Below, piece by piece: positions 24,874-34,810 of a DNA stretch of 64,000 bases. Location: NCBI RefSeq assembly GCF_001886185.1, contig NZ_JXLA01000019.1:17242-81241 (forward strand). The letters are read 5' to 3'. The translations under genes were made by a program, and so were the position numbers. The notes beneath the pieces were generated by a model. It saw only the letters and a list, made by a program, of their open reading frames with translations, made no database searches and was not told the origin of the DNA. This DNA is from Enterococcus raffinosus (GTDB lineage Bacteria; Bacillota; Bacilli; Lactobacillales; Enterococcaceae). Every line of letters begins with the position of its first letter. The first letter of the stretch is position 1.

Positions 24874-25620
24874 ATGCAAGAATCTGCGGAACATTGGGAA
24901 TATGACGGCAGTTTTCTTGGCTTTATGACGGTGGTGGATCGCAGCTTTCGTGAGAAAAAGTTTCCAACCCTGATTTTGTCGCCGGAAACCGCGGTTGAAA
25001 GCTTGTTTTTGGCAGAATGGGTCGCAACCGATCCAGTACGAGGCAAGAAAATCTATCGCCGATTGCGGCAACGTCTGCGCCCAGAAAATTTTTTGTTTAT
25101 TCAAAATGGCTTTTACGCCACACTTGAAGGCAAAGAGCGCTATTTGCTAGATGCCATCGAGATCGCGTTGCAGACAAAGGATTTGTTGGAAAATCATTTA
25201 GGCCATCCTTCGATTTTAGCCCTGAGAAAAAGTATTCGCACACTGTTGGGAGAAAATCATTTGTTGACGGGCTTTGTTCGTTTTGAGTATGTCGGCGATG
25301 TGCTCTTTAGCAAGATTAATCCCAAGCATTATGTGATGCCTTATCTTTGTCCCCACTTTGCGGAAAGATATCCTCAGGAAAAAATCATGATCTATGATGA
25401 GACCCACGAGCTATTGGGGATCATCGATCACGGAAATATCCATTTAATGGAAAACACCAGCTGCCCAGAATTTGCCGAAGCGAGTAATGAACAGGACATT
25501 CGTCAACAATGGAAAACCTTCTTGCGGGCAGTTACAATCGATGAACGCGCCAATTATGTGGCGCAGCGCAATCATTTACCGTTGCGTTTTCGCGAGAATA
25601 TGACGGAGTTCAAGACGTAA
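24874..25620 (+). CDS. TIGR03915 family DNA metabolism protein
   Basis: A 248-residue protein (start at the ATG 24874; a GTG at 24865 overlaps the preceding stop). It has the YDGSFLGFMTVVDRSF beginning and the ...PHFAERYPQEKIMIYDETH... central segment seen in this family, the constant partner of the COG4277 radical SAM protein. Its activity is unknown; a uracil-DNA-glycosylase-like fold has been proposed for related proteins, which I cannot test here. It shares the SOS-controlled transcript. Confidence 0.88.
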   Translation: MQESAEHWEYDGSFLGFMTVVDRSFREKKFPTLILSPETAVESLFLAEWVATDPVRGKKIYRRLRQRLRPENFLFIQNGFYATLEGKERYLLDAIEIALQTKDLLENHLGHPSILALRKSIRTLLGENHLLTGFVRFEYVGDVLFSKINPKHYVMPYLCPHFAERYPQEKIMIYDETHELLGIIDHGNIHLMENTSCPEFAEASNEQDIRQQWKTFLRAVTIDERANYVAQRNHLPLRFRENMTEFKT

Positions 25621-25734
25621 AGTAAGGGATGTCTACTTGCTTATTAAAAGAATCATGAAAACAATAGCGGACTTGAAGGGCTTTGCTTTCATGATTTTTC
25701 GCTTCTGCTTTATAATAGAGGCATTAGGAAGCGA

Positions 25735-26700
25735 GTGAATCAAATGGAAGAGAAAAAGACGCAGGGATCGATGGCGGTACTGGCGGCCTTATTGGCCAAT
25801 GTGTTAGTGGCTGTTAGTAAATTTGTCGGTTACATGCTTAGCGGCAGTGCCGCGATGATGAATGAAAGTATCCACAGTGTAGTGGATTGCAGCAATCAAA
25901 TTTTACTATTATTTGGTGATCGTCGTGCTGCTCGCGGTCAAAGTGAGCTGCATCAGTTTGGTGAAGGCCGAGCCAAGTATTTTTTTAGCACGATTGTTGC
26001 CACCATGTTGTTCTTTGGCGGGGGCGCACTAGGTATCTGGGAAGCAGTGGAAAAATTATTCCATCCCAGCCATGAGGTTGCCAATCCTCTAATCGTATTA
26101 GCGATTTTAGTCTTTGGTATCTTAGTAGAAGGAAGCTCGTTGCGGATAGCGATCAAGGAAATTCATGAACTGAACACAGAGAAGCTGCCATTATTCAAGT
26201 TTCTGCACGAAAGCCGTCACAGCGAAATTCTGATTATTTTCACAGAGGATTTTTGTGCGGTGATTGGTTTAGTGTTGGCAATTATCGGAACCGTATTGAC
26301 GATGGTTACTGGAAACCCGATGTTCGATGCCTTGAGCGGATTGTTGATTGGGATGATGCTGATGTTTGCTTCAATCTTTTTAGCACGAGAATTTTACAGT
26401 CTAATCATTGGCGAGAGCGTCTCAAAGAACGATCTGATAAAAATTCAAGATGCGTTTAAACGAGATGAAGTGAAAAAGGTCATCGATATCAAAACCGTTC
26501 ATTTAGGTCCAACGGAAGTCATGATCGCTGCGAAAATTGACATTGCGGATTCCTATGAAGGCGTCAGCTACGATGTGGTTAACCAAATCGAACGCGTCAT
26601 TCGCAGGGCATTACCGGATAAAAAGGCCTATATTTATATCGAAACCGACGAGTTTGATCCAGAATACGATCAGAAACGTCAACAACAATCGGACACATAA
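25735..26700 (+). CDS. Cation diffusion facilitator (CDF) family transporter
   Basis: A 321-residue member of the CDF metal exporter family with six TM helices. The HxxxD-type site appears early (MMNESIHSVVDCSNQ, residues about 41-55) and DAL in TM5; a His-poor cytoplasmic C-terminal domain ends the protein. It should export Zn, Mn or a similar divalent metal in exchange for protons. The GTG at 25735 follows AGGAAG; an ATG three codons later (25744) is a possible alternative start. It is followed at once by a terminator. Confidence 0.9.
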   Translation: MNQMEEKKTQGSMAVLAALLANVLVAVSKFVGYMLSGSAAMMNESIHSVVDCSNQILLLFGDRRAARGQSELHQFGEGRAKYFFSTIVATMLFFGGGALGIWEAVEKLFHPSHEVANPLIVLAILVFGILVEGSSLRIAIKEIHELNTEKLPLFKFLHESRHSEILIIFTEDFCAVIGLVLAIIGTVLTMVTGNPMFDALSGLLIGMMLMFASIFLAREFYSLIIGESVSKNDLIKIQDAFKRDEVKKVIDIKTVHLGPTEVMIAAKIDIADSYEGVSYDVVNQIERVIRRALPDKKAYIYIETDEFDPEYDQKRQQQSDT

Positions 26701-26720
26701 ACCCGTGTGCCCGATTTTTT
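26688..26720 (+). terminator. Intrinsic terminator after the CDF gene
   Basis: ATCGG-A-CACA pairs with TGTG-C-CCGAT, followed by six T. The 5' arm overlaps the last codons. The intergenic repeat begins directly after the T-run. Confidence 0.75.
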
Positions 26721-26885
26721 GCCAGTTCCACTTTTCGCAGTTATTTAAAAGTTGATAACAGAAACAATTGTTAGAGTGAGCTATAGTGACAAGATGTTTA
26801 GTGGAATGGTATGCGTACGAAAATAGCAAACATTTTTCTGGGTTGTAGAAAAATGATTTCCTCAAACCGAGCTAGCTGCCAATTC
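26720..26885. repeat. Structured intergenic repeat (single copy)
   Basis: TGCCA-G-TTCCACT (26720-26732) can pair with AGTGGAA-TGGTA (26800-26811) across 67 bases. The conserved TATGCG follows, then a second hairpin CATTTTTCT / AGAAAAATG (26831-26855), then a further 3' arm at 26875 (GCTGCCAATTCG) whose partner is missing. The same plan occurs at 33880, 43030 and 57481. Confidence 0.7.
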
Positions 26886-26969
26886 GTTTTTCGCCTTTGC
26901 ATCATTTTTGGCAATTCACTGTCCTATAGAAATTTACCTGCATTATTTATTTGAAGGAAGGGATATCAA

Positions 26970-28769
26970 ATGTCATCGCTGCGTTTTTTCTTTACTTACT
27001 CAAGAGAATTTTTGCGTCATTGGGGCAGTTACATTCTTTTGATTGTTGGCACCAATATCGTATTAGAAATGTTGGTGATTCCGTGTGTTCAATTTTCAAT
27101 TGCCTTCATTTTAAAACAAGGAAATATACCTTATGTATCTAGCACTAATATTTTAACGATTTTAACGAAACATCCGGGAGTTTTAGCCGGTTTACTAGTT
27201 TTGCTAGCCATCGTGTTAACTTTGGTTTTTCTGCAATTTACGTTTCAGCTATTCAGCATCAAAAGTATTCAAACAAAGGAAGACCGTTCGTTATGGGCAC
27301 TGTTTAAGCAATCAGTCTATCACATGCGTCATTTACGGCCGGCCACTTTCTTTTTCTTTCTCTTTTATTTTGTACTGATCCTGCCTTTTGCCAACGCCAT
27401 TTTCCGGACCCCTTTATTAAGCAAAGTGACGATCCCAGTATTTATTTTAGATTATTTAAGTGAAAACCTATTGTTTCTTCTGTTATTGATTCTTGCCTCT
27501 ATTGTGGTGTCATATATCGGAATTCGACTGTTGTTTGTTCTGCCGTTAATGATTTTTTCTGATGAACCGCCGAAACAAGCGGTTGAAAAGAGTCTGGCGT
27601 TGACCCATCACCGATACTGGCATTATGCTTGGCGTATATTTATTTTGACCGTATTTTTAACCATTGTTTCGTACCTCGGCTACGGTCTAAGCTATGGTCT
27701 ACAGGTCGTTTTGGATTTGTTGCCTAAACCATTTCCTGCAATCGGTGCGATGATCACACTAACGAGTATCCAGCTTTTCAGTCAATTGATGCTGGCATGG
27801 GCGACGGTGCTGTATTTTAGTGTCTTGGTTCAAAAGTTTTATCCACTGGTGATTAGCGGCGAGCGTCCGTTACGTTTGATCCGTCCAAGCTTGTGGACAC
27901 GTATCGCAGCCGCCATTTTGTTTGTCTTTTTAGGTGGGACAACGTTGCTAAGCAATGTGTTGTATCTGACAGGGTTGGCGGATTCCATTCCTTTAACGAT
28001 CTCTCATCGGGGAGTAGACAACGGCAACGGGGTACAGAATACGATTCCGGCAATGGCCGCGACCATTAAAGAAAAGCCCGATTATATCGAGATGGACGTT
28101 CAAGAAACCAAAGATCATCAATTTGTCGTCTTTCATGATAAAAACTTCCGGAAGTTGACTGGGCGTGACAAAACCACCCATGACCTGACACTGAGTGAGG
28201 CTCAAGACCTGCAAGCTGTGGAAAATGGACATGTAGCACCGATTGCGAGCTTTGATGATTATTTAGCCTTTGCCAATGAACATCAGCAAAAACTATTGAT
28301 TGAGATCAAAACCAATTCGTCAGATTCTAAAGAGATGGTGGAGAACTTTATTGAAAAGTATCAACAGAATATTTTGACCCATCATCACCGGATTCATTCG
28401 TTGGATTATGACGTAGTGACTGAATTGAAGGAGAAGGCACCAAAGTTGTATGTCAGTTATGTCTTGCCTTATAATTTAGTATTCCCCCAGACACCAGCAA
28501 ATGCTTATACAATGGAAGAAACAACCTTGACAGGGGATTTTGTTCAACGGGCGCATCAAGAAGATAAGGATGTTTATGCTTGGACAGTCAATGATGCCGA
28601 TTCGATGGATCGAATGATCTCACTAAATGTGAATGGCATTGTGACAGATGATCTTAAAACGCTGCAGAAACAGATTAAAACGTATGAGGAGAGTCCTTCT
28701 TATGCAAAACGTATTGAGATGTATATCAACCGTTTGCCAGCTTTGGATGAACGAATCAGCGAGAATTAA
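26970..28769 (+). CDS. Membrane glycerophosphodiester phosphodiesterase
   Basis: A 599-residue protein with an N-terminal membrane domain of about eight helices (residues 1-335, GPDPase_memb type) and a C-terminal GDPD domain. The catalytic region begins with SHRGVDNGNGVQNTIPA and has EMDVQ and FHDKNFRKLTG; the usual HRG, E-x-D and HD residues are present. It likely hydrolyses glycerophosphodiesters from lipids or teichoic acids near the membrane. GGAAGGGA precedes the ATG. The upstream 250 bases hold the structured repeat. Confidence 0.92.
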   Translation: MSSLRFFFTYSREFLRHWGSYILLIVGTNIVLEMLVIPCVQFSIAFILKQGNIPYVSSTNILTILTKHPGVLAGLLVLLAIVLTLVFLQFTFQLFSIKSIQTKEDRSLWALFKQSVYHMRHLRPATFFFFLFYFVLILPFANAIFRTPLLSKVTIPVFILDYLSENLLFLLLLILASIVVSYIGIRLLFVLPLMIFSDEPPKQAVEKSLALTHHRYWHYAWRIFILTVFLTIVSYLGYGLSYGLQVVLDLLPKPFPAIGAMITLTSIQLFSQLMLAWATVLYFSVLVQKFYPLVISGERPLRLIRPSLWTRIAAAILFVFLGGTTLLSNVLYLTGLADSIPLTISHRGVDNGNGVQNTIPAMAATIKEKPDYIEMDVQETKDHQFVVFHDKNFRKLTGRDKTTHDLTLSEAQDLQAVENGHVAPIASFDDYLAFANEHQQKLLIEIKTNSSDSKEMVENFIEKYQQNILTHHHRIHSLDYDVVTELKEKAPKLYVSYVLPYNLVFPQTPANAYTMEETTLTGDFVQRAHQEDKDVYAWTVNDADSMDRMISLNVNGIVTDDLKTLQKQIKTYEESPSYAKRIEMYINRLPALDERISEN

Positions 28770-28872
28770 AATAAAGCGAAAAAAATTCATTAAATTTCCA
28801 TAGAGTTTTCGTAAAAGATTTTCGAACAGAAGCGTGCTCTATGGTAGAATAGCTATATATTTCACAAAGGAT

Positions 28873-28923
28873 GTCCGCTTATTTATTTCGCACGTTTCTT
28901 GCGAAATAAATAACTGGGCAGAC
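28873..28923. repeat. Long hairpin upstream of dut
   Basis: TTATTTATTTCGC (28879-28891) and GCGAAATAAATAA (28901-28913) form a perfect 13-base stem with a 9-base loop, extended outward by GTCCGC / GCAGAC with one mismatch. It has no T-run and no obvious relation to a known riboswitch. It sits in the 5' leader of dut. Confidence 0.65.
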
Positions 28924-28960
28924 GAGCCAAATCAGGCACAAAGAACTAAAGGAGATTACA

Positions 28961-29467
28961 ATGAGAAAACGTGGTTTTGAAGTAACAGCAGCTTACCAGG
29001 ATAAACAAATCAACTTGCCAAAACGGGCGACAAAAAATGCGGCAGGCTATGATTTTGAGGCTGCAGAGGATATCGTGATTCCAGCGATTTGGAAACAAGT
29101 CATTCAGCATTTTACAAAAGGATCTGAGGTATCTGAAAAAATTGTTAAACCCGTATTGGTTCCTACAGGGATCAAAGCCTATATGGGACAAGATGAATAC
29201 TTACAGCTGGCAAACCGTTCCAGCAATCCATTGAAGCGTTTCTTGACGCTAAGCAATGGGGTTGGAGTGATTGACAGCGATTATTATAATAACCCGGACA
29301 ACGAAGGGCATATTATGTTCCAGTTTTCAAATTTTGGTTTGACAGACGTACAAATCAAAAAAGGCGAACGGATCGGTCAAGGGATATTCCTGCCGTTTCT
29401 AAAAGCCGATAATGATGTGGCCGAAGCGGAGCGAACAGGCGGCTTTGGTTCATCCGATCAGAAATAA
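28961..29467 (+). CDS. dut: dUTP diphosphatase
   Basis: A 168-residue trimeric-type dUTPase. The five motifs are visible: AGYDFEA, NRSSNP, GVIDSDYYNN, ERIGQGIFLP and RTGGFGSS at the C terminus. It hydrolyses dUTP to dUMP and pyrophosphate, preventing uracil incorporation. An insert before motif 2 makes it longer than the 145-residue form. AAAGGAG precedes the ATG. It is followed closely by radA, so both serve DNA maintenance. Confidence 0.95.
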   Translation: MRKRGFEVTAAYQDKQINLPKRATKNAAGYDFEAAEDIVIPAIWKQVIQHFTKGSEVSEKIVKPVLVPTGIKAYMGQDEYLQLANRSSNPLKRFLTLSNGVGVIDSDYYNNPDNEGHIMFQFSNFGLTDVQIKKGERIGQGIFLPFLKADNDVAEAERTGGFGSSDQK

Positions 29468-29497
29468 CGAATCAATTAAATGAGTGAGGCGAAGGGT

Positions 29498-30871
29498 TTG
29501 GCAAAAAAATCCAAGACACAATTTATCTGCCAAGAATGTGGTTATGTTTCGCCTAAGTATTTAGGGCGTTGTCCTAACTGCGGAAATTGGAACACGATGG
29601 TAGAGGAGATTGAGCAAAATCATCCCGAAGATCGACGCAACCGTGTCAGTTTAACCGGAGAGCGTGCGACACCTACCAAATTAAAGGATGTCGTCTTCAA
29701 AAAGGAAACGCGCGTTCAGACAGAATTAGCTGAATTGAATCGCGTTCTTGGCGGCGGAGTGGTTCCAGGTTCATTGGTATTAATCGGTGGGGACCCAGGT
29801 ATTGGGAAATCCACCTTACTATTGCAAGTATCCCATCAATTAGCGGCAACCGGCGGCACAGTTTTGTATGTTTCTGGAGAAGAAAGTGCGCAGCAGATAA
29901 AATTGCGTGCGGAGCGCCTGGGATCAAGTGAGACAGATTTTTATTTATATGCGGAAACAGACATGGGAGAAATCAGCCGAACGATTGAAAATCTGAAGCC
30001 GGATTATGTGATCATCGACTCGATCCAAACCATGACACAACCAGATATCACTAGTGTAGCGGGCTCGGTCAGCCAGGTTCGGGAGACCACCGCAGAGCTA
30101 TTGAAGCTGGCGAAGACGAACGGCATTGCGATTTTTATCGTAGGTCATGTGACCAAAGAGGGAAATATCGCAGGTCCGCGAATGCTGGAGCATATGGTGG
30201 ACACTGTTTTATACTTTGAAGGCGAGAAGCATCACAGCTTTCGAATCTTACGAGCGGTAAAAAATCGTTTCGGTTCCACTAATGAAATCGGAATTTTCGA
30301 GATGAGAGAACGGGGGCTGGTCGAAGTGGCCAATCCTTCACAGGTTTTCCTAGAGGAACGCCTAGAAGGGGCGACCGGATCAGCAATCGTGGTTGCCATG
30401 GAAGGCAGCCGTCCGATACTGGTTGAGATACAGGCATTGGTAACCCCCACTGTTTTCGGCAACGCGAAGCGCACAACGACCGGCCTAGATTTCAACCGTG
30501 TTTCTTTGATCATGGCTGTTTTGGAAAAACGCGCCGGGTTGCTGCTGCAAAATCAAGATGCCTACTTAAAAGCGGCAGGCGGGGTAAAATTAAATGAACC
30601 GGCCATTGATTTAGCGGTGGCTGTGGCGATTGCCTCCAGCTACAAAGAAAATGGCACGGAAGCCACCGAATGCTTTATCGGTGAAATTGGTTTGACGGGT
30701 GAAATTCGTCGGGTCAATAGCATTGAGCAGCGGGTGAAAGAAGCTAGCAAATTGGGCTTCAAAAAAATCTATCTGCCTAAGAACAATATGGGCGATTGGA
30801 AACCGCCAAAAGGAATCGAATTGGTTCCTGTGGCAACCTTAGGGGAAACCTTAAGAAAAGTATTTCGTTAA
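29498..30871 (+). CDS. radA: DNA repair protein RadA
   Basis: A 457-residue RadA/Sms branch-migration ATPase. It begins at a TTG (MAKKSKTQF...), with GAGG eight bases before; an upstream ATG at 29480 adds six residues that relatives lack. A four-Cys zinc finger (CQECG...CPNCG) is at the start, Walker [11 protein letters not shown] near residue 95, the KNRFG motif (AVKNRFG) and a C-terminal Lon-like domain follow. It acts in homologous recombination with RecA. It forms an operon with dut. Confidence 0.96.
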   Translation: MAKKSKTQFICQECGYVSPKYLGRCPNCGNWNTMVEEIEQNHPEDRRNRVSLTGERATPTKLKDVVFKKETRVQTELAELNRVLGGGVVPGSLVLIGGDPGIGKSTLLLQVSHQLAATGGTVLYVSGEESAQQIKLRAERLGSSETDFYLYAETDMGEISRTIENLKPDYVIIDSIQTMTQPDITSVAGSVSQVRETTAELLKLAKTNGIAIFIVGHVTKEGNIAGPRMLEHMVDTVLYFEGEKHHSFRILRAVKNRFGSTNEIGIFEMRERGLVEVANPSQVFLEERLEGATGSAIVVAMEGSRPILVEIQALVTPTVFGNAKRTTTGLDFNRVSLIMAVLEKRAGLLLQNQDAYLKAAGGVKLNEPAIDLAVAVAIASSYKENGTEATECFIGEIGLTGEIRRVNSIEQRVKEASKLGFKKIYLPKNNMGDWKPPKGIELVPVATLGETLRKVFR

Positions 30872-30880
30872 TAAGCGGCA

Positions 30881-30903
30881 GTGCCGGAGAGATTTTCCGG
30901 CAC
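30881..30903 (+). terminator. Possible terminator after radA
   Basis: GTGCCGG pairs with CCGGCAC across a 9-base loop, but the following sequence is only weakly T-rich (GCCCTTTATT), so termination may be partial. Confidence 0.4.
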
Positions 30904-30948
30904 GCCCTTTATTCAAAAAAATAACTATTAGAATTTAGGAGGGATGGC

Positions 30949-32103
30949 ATGCAGAAACGTGTGTTGACAGTAATCGTTTTACTCGTTGGAATTAGTTTAG
31001 GAATTACTTTCCTGCCCATAGCGTGGACAGCGGTTGGTTATGCAGACAACATGTGGTTGAATAATTCACTAACGAATGGCCTGATCGGTGCAATTATTTT
31101 TTATATTATTTCTTTGGCTATCGTGGAACCAATCACAGTTGGTGTAAAAAGAATTGAAAAACAATTAAATGAATTGAGCTTAACGTATATCTTATTTGGA
31201 GTGGTAGGTGCGATCCTTGGATTGACCCTTGGATTGATCGGGACGACGCCTTTGTACCAGATTCCGATCCCGTTCATTAACAGCGGCTTGCCGATTTTGA
31301 TCATGCTGTTATTGGGTTATCTAGGCTTTCGGATGGGAACGACGCGGATCGATGAATTGAAAAAATTCTTCAGCGGCCGAAGCAAAAAATCTGAAACAAA
31401 TGAAGGCGAAGTTTTAGAACGTAAAGCCGATGATCATTTCCATAAATATAAAATTTTGGATACTAGTGTCATCATTGACGGAAGAATTTATGATATTGCG
31501 AAAACCGGCTTTTTAGAAGGCGTTTTGATGATCCCGAATTTTGTCCTCTATGAATTGCAATACATTGCCGATTCTGGTGACAGCTTGAAGCGTGTACGGG
31601 GACGCCGCGGGTTGGACATTTTAAACTCATTGCAAAAAGAAGAAGGCATCGCTGTTGAAATGTATGATGGAGATTTCGAAGATATCAGCGAAGTCGACAG
31701 TAAATTGATCAAATTGGCTAAATTGCTGGATGGCGTGATCGTAACAAATGACTATAACTTGAACAAAGTTTCTGAATTCCAAAATGTCGCAGTCTTGAAT
31801 ATCAACGCGTTGGCAAATGCTGTGAAGCCTGTAGTGATCCCAGGTGAGAACATGAATGTCTTGGTTGTGAAGGCTGGAACGGAACGTCAGCAAGGGGTCG
31901 CGTATCTGGATGACGGTACAATGGTCGTTGTTGAAGATGGACAGCATTATATGAATGAACACATAGAAGTCGTTGTAACAAGTGCTCTGCAAACAGCGGC
32001 TGGACGGATGATCTTTGCGAAGCCCGCACATTCAAGCCGTAACATCAAGGACGATTCACCAGAGAAAAAGTTAGATTACACTCATGATAAGGGTGGAAAA
32101 TAA
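30949..32103 (+). CDS. yacL: PIN/TRAM domain membrane protein YacL
   Basis: A 384-residue protein with four N-terminal TM helices (about 1-130), a PIN nuclease domain (starting LDTSVIIDGRIYDIA, with acidic metal ligands) and a C-terminal TRAM domain. It matches the YacL family, a PIN-TRAM protein always near radA and gltX in Firmicutes. It is thought to be a membrane-bound RNase, with no proven substrate. AGGAGGG precedes the ATG. Confidence 0.93.
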   Translation: MQKRVLTVIVLLVGISLGITFLPIAWTAVGYADNMWLNNSLTNGLIGAIIFYIISLAIVEPITVGVKRIEKQLNELSLTYILFGVVGAILGLTLGLIGTTPLYQIPIPFINSGLPILIMLLLGYLGFRMGTTRIDELKKFFSGRSKKSETNEGEVLERKADDHFHKYKILDTSVIIDGRIYDIAKTGFLEGVLMIPNFVLYELQYIADSGDSLKRVRGRRGLDILNSLQKEEGIAVEMYDGDFEDISEVDSKLIKLAKLLDGVIVTNDYNLNKVSEFQNVAVLNINALANAVKPVVIPGENMNVLVVKAGTERQQGVAYLDDGTMVVVEDGQHYMNEHIEVVVTSALQTAAGRMIFAKPAHSSRNIKDDSPEKKLDYTHDKGGK

Positions 32104-32200
32104 GAGTGCAGCTTTACTAAACAATGGATTGATTGTACAATTTGTGTTGAGTAGCAAATGTTTTTCATTTGTTAAATAAGCGGGAAAGAGGAACTACTAT

Positions 32201-33658
32201 ATGTCGAAAATTCGTGTGCGCTACGCACCAAGTCCAACAGGACACTTACACATCGGAAACGCCCGAACAGCATTGTTCAATTATCTATTTGCTCGCCACA
32301 ATGATGGAGAATTCATCATTCGAATCGAGGACACCGATTTAAAAAGAAATATCGAAGGCGGCGAAAAAAGCCAGCTGGAAAACTTAGCTTGGCTTGGAAT
32401 CGACTGGGACGAATCACCAGAAAATCCTGGGAAATACGGCCCTTACCGTCAATCTGAACGACGCGATGTTTATCAACCGTTAATTGATCAATTATTAATG
32501 AGTAACTTAGCCTACAAATGCTACTGCACATCTGAGGAATTGGAAGCAGAGCGTGAAGCGCAGCGTGCTCGCGGCGAGATGCCTCATTATTCAGGTAAAT
32601 GTGCCAACTTAACACCTGAAGAGCAAGCAGAAAAAGAAGCACAAGGGCTAGAGCCAGTGATTCGTTTCCGCGTTCCTCGCAATACGAGCTTCACGTTTGA
32701 CGATATGGTCAAAGGAGAAATCAGCTTTGAATCTGACAATGTCGGCGGCGATTTCATCATTCAAAAACGTGACGGTATGCCGACGTATAATTTTGCGGTT
32801 GCAGTAGATGATCACCTGATGAAAATCACGCATGTTTTACGCGGAGATGATCATATCGCCAATACACCGAAACAATTGATGATCTATGATGCCTTTGGTT
32901 GGCCTCGTCCAACATTCGGTCATATGACGTTGATCATTAATACAGAAACAGGCAAGAAATTAAGTAAACGGGATGAAAGCATTCTGCAATTTATCGAACA
33001 ATACCGTGAATTAGGCTATCTGCCAGAAGCGATGTTCAACTTTATCGCGTTACTTGGCTGGTCACCAGTGGGCGAAGACGAAATCTTCCCGCAGGATGAA
33101 TTGATCAAGATTTTCGATACGGAACGCTTGAGTAAATCACCTGCAGCCTTTGATCAAAAGAAATTAGAATGGGTCAATAACCATTACATCAAAGCGATGG
33201 ATTTGGATAAATTAACAGACTTGTGCTTGCCTTATTTGATCAAGGCTGGTAAAGTCGAAGAAAATCCAACACCAGAACACAAAGCTTGGGTGAAACGTGT
33301 AGTCAGCTTGTATCAACCACAAATGAGCTATGCGGCGGAAATCACAGAGGTTTCTAGCTTATTCTTCCAAGACCATTTAGAGCTTGATGATGCTGCGAAA
33401 GAAGTTTTATCAGGCGAAGGCGTACCGACTGTATTAGCAGCCTTCAAGGCACAGCTAGAAGGATTAGAAACGGTAGATGCTGCAAGTGTTTTAGCAGCAA
33501 TCAAGGCGGTCCAAAAAGAAACGGGTATCAAAGGGAAAAATCTATGGATGCCAATCCGGGTCGCAGTCAGCGGCATGGTTCATGGCCCAGAATTACCAGA
33601 AACCGTTGAATTATTAGGCAAAGAAAAAGCCTTAGCACATTTAGATCAAGTAATGTAA
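32201..33658 (+). CDS. gltX: Glutamyl-tRNA synthetase
   Basis: A 485-residue class I synthetase with the HIGN form of the HIGH motif near the start ([15 protein letters not shown]) and KLSKRD as the KMSKS loop. It charges tRNA-Glu, and in Gram-positives without GlnRS also mischarges tRNA-Gln for later amidation. Length is standard. It precedes a Cys T-box and cysE, the conserved order of this region. Confidence 0.97.
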   Translation: MSKIRVRYAPSPTGHLHIGNARTALFNYLFARHNDGEFIIRIEDTDLKRNIEGGEKSQLENLAWLGIDWDESPENPGKYGPYRQSERRDVYQPLIDQLLMSNLAYKCYCTSEELEAEREAQRARGEMPHYSGKCANLTPEEQAEKEAQGLEPVIRFRVPRNTSFTFDDMVKGEISFESDNVGGDFIIQKRDGMPTYNFAVAVDDHLMKITHVLRGDDHIANTPKQLMIYDAFGWPRPTFGHMTLIINTETGKKLSKRDESILQFIEQYRELGYLPEAMFNFIALLGWSPVGEDEIFPQDELIKIFDTERLSKSPAAFDQKKLEWVNNHYIKAMDLDKLTDLCLPYLIKAGKVEENPTPEHKAWVKRVVSLYQPQMSYAAEITEVSSLFFQDHLELDDAAKEVLSGEGVPTVLAAFKAQLEGLETVDAASVLAAIKAVQKETGIKGKNLWMPIRVAVSGMVHGPELPETVELLGKEKALAHLDQVM

Positions 33659-33664
33659 ACACAT

Positions 33665-33875
33665 AGAAGAGAAGAAGTAGCAAGCGACGATTTTTCAGAG
33701 AGACTGCGGGAGGTGGAAGCAGTCAAATCAACACTTGCGAAATGCATCTCCGAGTGGCCTTGGCGATACGTAGCCAAGGACGGTTCACAGACGTTACCTG
33801 TTTCAAGGCATCATTGCAAACAAAAGTGGGACCACGTAGAAGCGTCTTTTGAGGAAACTCAAAAGACGCTTTTTT
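33665..33875 (+). promoter_or_regulatory. T-box riboswitch, tRNA-Cys specific
   Basis: The leader has the AGAGA-type start and stem I elements (GACTGC / GCAGTC and GCAAG / CTTGC), a specifier codon TGC (Cys) at 33743-33745, and the T-box proper AAAGTGGGACCACG at 33823-33836. The latter overlaps a strong terminator at 33840-33875. Uncharged tRNA-Cys would pair and favour the antiterminator. The genes downstream, cysE and cysS, agree with Cys specificity. Confidence 0.88.
33840..33875 (+). terminator. T-box terminator hairpin
   Basis: AAGCGTCTTTTGAG pairs perfectly with CTCAAAAGACGCTT across a GAAA loop, followed by TTTTTT. It is the conditional terminator of the Cys T-box. Confidence 0.92.
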
Positions 33876-34180
33876 GCGAGTTACACTTTTCGCAGTTCTA
33901 TAGTGTACAAGAAATTAAATAAGATTTCTTGACTAATCTGAGAATGAGATGTTTAGCGGAATCGTATGCGAGGCAACGATAAAATCCTTTTTCTGTTTTT
34001 TGGAAAAAGGATGTCATCCAAAAGGTGCTAGCTGCCAGTTCCACTTCTTGCTTTAGCAAGTTAGTGGAATGGTATGCGTAATGAGCATCAAACGAACTTT
34101 TTGCATTTTGAAAAAGTTGATACTTAAAAACAAATTAGCTGCGAGTTACGCTTTTCGCAGTATAGGCAGCTAACTAATGA
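33876..34180. repeat. Structured intergenic repeats between T-box and cysE
   Basis: Two units are present. The clearest hairpin is TGCCA-G-TTCCACT (34033-34045) with AGTGGAA-TGGTA (34063-34074), whose loop holds a second stem CTTGC/GCAAG. A-T-rich inner hairpins occur near 33984-34014 and 34096-34117. A third stem, TTAGCTGC/GCAGCTAA, lies near 34135-34173. The sequence is inserted between the T-box terminator and the cysE RBS. Confidence 0.7.
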
Positions 34181-34276
34181 AAACGAAGAAAGTCAGTAAA
34201 CTTGAACAAAATGAAAAAGTTGTCAGAGTTCGATAGAATGGATTCTGACAATAGGAAAATAAAGGAGTTGAGGTAA

Positions 34277-34810
34277 ATGGGATGGTGGCAAGAAGCAATC
34301 GCAGCGGCGAAACGCAATGATCCGGCAGTCAGAACTGGCGCAGAAGTAGTCCTTACATATCCAGGTGTTCACGCATTATTCTTTCATAAGTTCTCGCATT
34401 TTCTTTATCGGCACCGTTGGTTTTTATTAGCACGGATTCATTCGCAGTTTTGGCGGTTTTTAACAGGAATCGAGATTCATCCTGGTGCCAAAATCGCTCC
34501 CGGAGTCTTCATTGATCATGGAATGGGTGTAGTGATCGGTGAAACAGCGGAGGTTGAACGTGACGTCGTATTATTTCATGGGGTAACATTAGGAGGAACT
34601 GGAAAAGATACAGGGAAACGACATCCGACGGTACGTCAGGGAGCGTTTATTTCGGCGAACGCACAGATATTAGGTCCTATAGAGATTGGCGAGCGTGTGA
34701 AGATCGGCGCAGGAGCGGTCGTTTTAAAGGATATACCCGCGGACTCGACCGCGGTAGGCGTTCCGGCAAGAGTAGTTAGAGTAAAAGGGGAGAAGGTTCA
34801 ACATGATTAA
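34277..34810 (+). CDS. cysE: Serine O-acetyltransferase
   Basis: A 177-residue CysE. The left-handed beta-helix hexapeptide repeats start near residue 65 ([25 protein letters not shown]), with the catalytic His in FIDHG. It makes O-acetylserine, the carbon skeleton for cysteine. It is the short form that lacks the long N-terminal helical domain. AAAGGAG precedes the ATG, and the stop overlaps the start of cysS. Transcription is controlled by the Cys T-box. Confidence 0.95.
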   Translation: MGWWQEAIAAAKRNDPAVRTGAEVVLTYPGVHALFFHKFSHFLYRHRWFLLARIHSQFWRFLTGIEIHPGAKIAPGVFIDHGMGVVIGETAEVERDVVLFHGVTLGGTGKDTGKRHPTVRQGAFISANAQILGPIEIGERVKIGAGAVVLKDIPADSTAVGVPARVVRVKGEKVQHD

